A stretch of 64,000 nt of DNA. It comes from Chaetoceros tenuissimus. Taxonomy: Eukaryota > Bacillariophyta > Thalassiosirophyceae > Chaetocerotales > Chaetocerotaceae. Positions 62,458 to 64,000 of this stretch are shown here, in pieces. The stretch covers positions 992,001-1,056,000 of the forward strand of contig BLLK01000020.1 of assembly GCA_021927905.1 (NCBI GenBank), read 5' to 3'. The first letter of the stretch is position 1. Every line of letters begins with the position of its first letter. The notes below the pieces were generated by a model. That model saw only the letters and a program-made list of their open reading frames with translations, was not told where the DNA came from and made no database searches. The translations under genes and the position numbers were made by a program.

Positions 62458-62807
62458 AGTCAAACAATAACATAGGCTAAGGAATAGCTTAGGTTACATC
62501 AATATATTTAATTTAGCCCTAGGAACTCTCTGCAACATTCCTAGGCCTTATGCTGTAGGAGTACCAGTACTCTTACAACATAAGCACCAGATCCCCTGAT
62601 AGCAACAGCCAACAGGAGATTATATCCTCTATACAAGGGAGCTCTGAGAAGTACACACTACGTCTCACCTCCACTGTGAGTTCATGGTCCCGCAGCTAAC
62701 TGCTCTAACAGGGAGTACCATCGCCTGAAAAATCGGCATTCTATATGATGTGGAAACTTGGTGGTTTGTTGAAGGCTAAACTAGAATATAAACCTAAACC
62801 TAAACCT
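62458..62807. repeat. Hairpin cluster and AAACCT microrepeat after ORF C
   Basis: 350 bases without coding. Inverted repeats: cctaggaa/ttcctagg (62518-62525 and 62538-62545); an 18-bp near-perfect palindrome of arms 62547-62564 and 62567-62584 (16 of 18 positions pair, 2-base loop); ctcac/gtgag (62664-62668 and 62676-62680). It ends with three copies of aaacct (62790-62808), exactly at the junction with the copied SIT sequence. Confidence 0.7.
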
Positions 62808-63604
62808 AAGATCCTGGCTGAGCTTGCGCTCTGAATGATTTGTGAAAGTCAGGCATTGCTTCGAGTTCGTCATATTTTATGGACACGGAGAATGGGTTGA
62901 TCTCTTCATGGATATGAGCTCCATTGAAATAATCAACATCAATATCACATTGCGAAACTCGGATGTGACGAAATTGAATATTTCTCATACCAACTTGTCT
63001 CTCAAGCGCTGGACGGGCGGATAGTGACATCTTACTTGCCTCCTTGGAAAAATTAGATCTGCTGCTCGTCACCATAAATTCTCGAATTTCTTTTTCAGTA
63101 TCATCGCAAGCGATTGGAAACATACCCTGCTTTTGGGTTGCAATAGGGTTGTCATTTTTTGGGAGAAAATCTTCTGATTCTAGTAGATGTGAGACCATAG
63201 ACTCTTCAATGTTGATCTCATTATTTAATGCAACTTCTTCTTGGGACTCTAAATCAGAAGTTCCTTTCTCTTCGTCGGTAGGGAAAGGAGCGGATACACT
63301 ATACTCCTCCTTTTGATTACTAGGGGAGTCTTTCTCTTGTTTCATACCTTCTGTCGCTCTTTCAGGGGCTGATGTTGTAAGCAGAGATAAGTGCTGAAGA
63401 CGCTTTGTGTCTTATATGTATCATGAGTATTTATGGAAGAAGAACTTTTCTCAGTTTCCAAGGGAAGTGTTGCAAGCCATGGTCTTGTAAAGAAGTCGTA
63501 CACATTCAATTTGTCAATTGGACTTACAAGACTCATTTTCACACCAATGACAAACCTCGAAACTATCTTCAAAAACTGAAATACATTTCCATCGAAATGA
63601 AATT
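62808..63604 (-). pseudogene. Partial duplicate of the silicon transporter gene (5' region and most of exon 1)
   Basis: 797 bases matching 55272-56068, in the same orientation. I count two base differences (about 99.7% identity), both changing an amino acid (Asn to Asp near the end, Ile to Ser near the start). The copied open frame, 62806-63345, has the ATG and 178 of the 181 exon-1 codons. It then meets a stop created by the junction (Ser codon then TAG), so no membrane span is encoded. It cannot make a transporter; at most it makes the soluble N-terminal extension. The very low divergence implies a recent event. A haplotype or assembly artefact is the main alternative. Confidence 0.88.
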
Positions 63605-64000
63605 TGACAGGAAAGTGACTTTCTGAGCGTCTGTACGTTGTCGGTAAGAATAGTGATCGCTGTGATCCATTGCTTTCGATGATTGGTTTGGTGTCAAGCA
63701 CTCCGTGCTTGAGAGAGAGAGATGGAGGATCTCTCAACTTCATCTTTACATCTATCTATAATTCAAAACAACTAATAGTAATAAAGGGATTTACTGTTAC
63801 AATCTATCCAACAATACAACTACAATACAATTCAATCGAAGCAACTCCTTCTGCAGCTGTCAGGTTATGAGCCCGAATACAACGTTGTTTCTATTGAATA
63901 ACCAAGAGTGAATTATCAACATCAACATCAAATAGTGAAATCAATCACATCAACTAGCTTGTAGGTCCAAGGGAATAGACTTAGAAGATAATCAAATACC
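63605..64000 (+). mobile_element. Ty1/copia-like LTR retrotransposon, 5' LTR and start of body (runs off window)
   Basis: The LTR spans 63605-63862 (258 bp), starting TGACAG and ending CTGTCA, a 6-bp terminal inverted repeat of standard TG...CA type. Directly after it, 63863-63880 reads ggttatgagcccgaatac, complementary to the anticodon arm of tRNA-Met, the half-tRNA primer site used by copia-type elements. The remaining 120 bases are the start of the internal region; the rest lies beyond the window. It is inserted in the SIT duplicate, so it is younger than that duplication. Completeness cannot be judged. Orientation plus is given by the primer site. Confidence 0.75.

Larger units (their letters stand above)
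59970..62807 (+). other. G-poor insertion-like segment of unknown type
   Basis: About 2.8 kb, very different from the rest of the window: the plus strand is rich in A and C and poor in G, codons ending in C are common, and three ORFs follow closely on one strand without introns. It begins near the MYND gene's 5' end and stops sharply at an AAACCT microrepeat where the copied SIT sequence starts. No reverse transcriptase, integrase, transposase or capsid motif was recognised, so I cannot name a family. A mobile or virus-like origin is possible and the segment is treated here as a fossil-type element. Ends are approximate on the left, exact to a few bases on the right. Confidence 0.5.

Noticed and set aside
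59970-62807. LINE or Helitron origin for the G-poor segment
   Set aside because: No reverse transcriptase, endonuclease or Rep/helicase motif was seen, and the simple-repeat end alone does not decide; left unclassified.
63863-63880. Sequence resembling an antisense tRNA-Met anticodon arm
   Set aside because: No acceptor, D or T arm surrounds it; its place right after an LTR makes it a primer-binding site and not a tRNA gene.
1-64000. CRISPR array or prokaryotic operon
   Set aside because: No regularly spaced repeats; spliceosomal introns and organelle-targeting signals show a eukaryotic nuclear context.

Overview
The window looks like nuclear DNA of a diatom, probably a centric one (genus not resolved). 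The evidence is a silicon transporter (SIT) with both EGxQ/GRQ motif pairs, several preproteins with a signal peptide followed by a diatom-type plastid-entry phenylalanine (FAP, AFT, AFV, AFL), short GTAAGT...CTAAC...AG introns, and compact AT-rich intergenic DNA. Many starts and splice sites below are my own reading of frame, phase, donor, branch point and acceptor. None is backed by transcript data.

Layout. 1-6.3 kb: left-edge signal-peptide fragment, plastid lumazine synthase, an unknown protein, a possible MACPF-like protein and a two-EF-hand membrane protein. 6.7-13.9 kb: a cyclic-nucleotide phosphodiesterase diverging from a very large FSH1 / acyl-adenylating ligase / membrane acyltransferase / carrier-like fusion. 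14.2-22.9 kb: CstF-77, the TFIIH subunit Tfb4, a DUF1415 protein and a TPR protein with a degenerate N-terminal sensor domain. 23.1-30 kb: ankyrin protein, plastid HAD phosphatase, unknown membrane protein, two-box HMG protein. 30.4-33.3 kb: two plastid protein genes (AtpI/CGL160-like and a thylakoid-lumen protein) separated by a 958-bp inverted-repeat element. 33.7-46 kb: SGNH hydrolase, PH-like protein, V-ATPase subunit a, DTW-domain tRNA modification enzyme, acidic protein with a KVxF motif, MDR oxidoreductase, ChaN-like lumen protein. 46.5-53.7 kb: TAF5, a nuclear gene for the C-terminal tail of mitochondrial COX1, a lumenal FKBP, an alpha/beta hydrolase. 53.8-59 kb: the silicon transporter and a VTC-type polyphosphate polymerase lacking SPX. 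59.5-64 kb: tRNA-Gly(UCC), a MYND-finger protein, then a rearranged tract.

The rearranged tract is the most unusual part. A G-poor segment carries three same-strand ORFs of unknown family, the first two overlapping at ATGA. It is followed by hairpins and an AAACCT microrepeat, then a 797-bp, about 99.7% identical copy of the 5' part of the silicon transporter gene. That copy is interrupted by a Ty1/copia-like LTR with a half-tRNA(Met) primer site, whose body runs off the window. Other points of interest are the split-COX1 gene, the giant lipid-ligase/acyltransferase fusion with a 72-nt stop-free intron, the SPX-less VTC with an extra C-terminal domain, and the inverted-repeat element with GCGC-centred near-palindromes.
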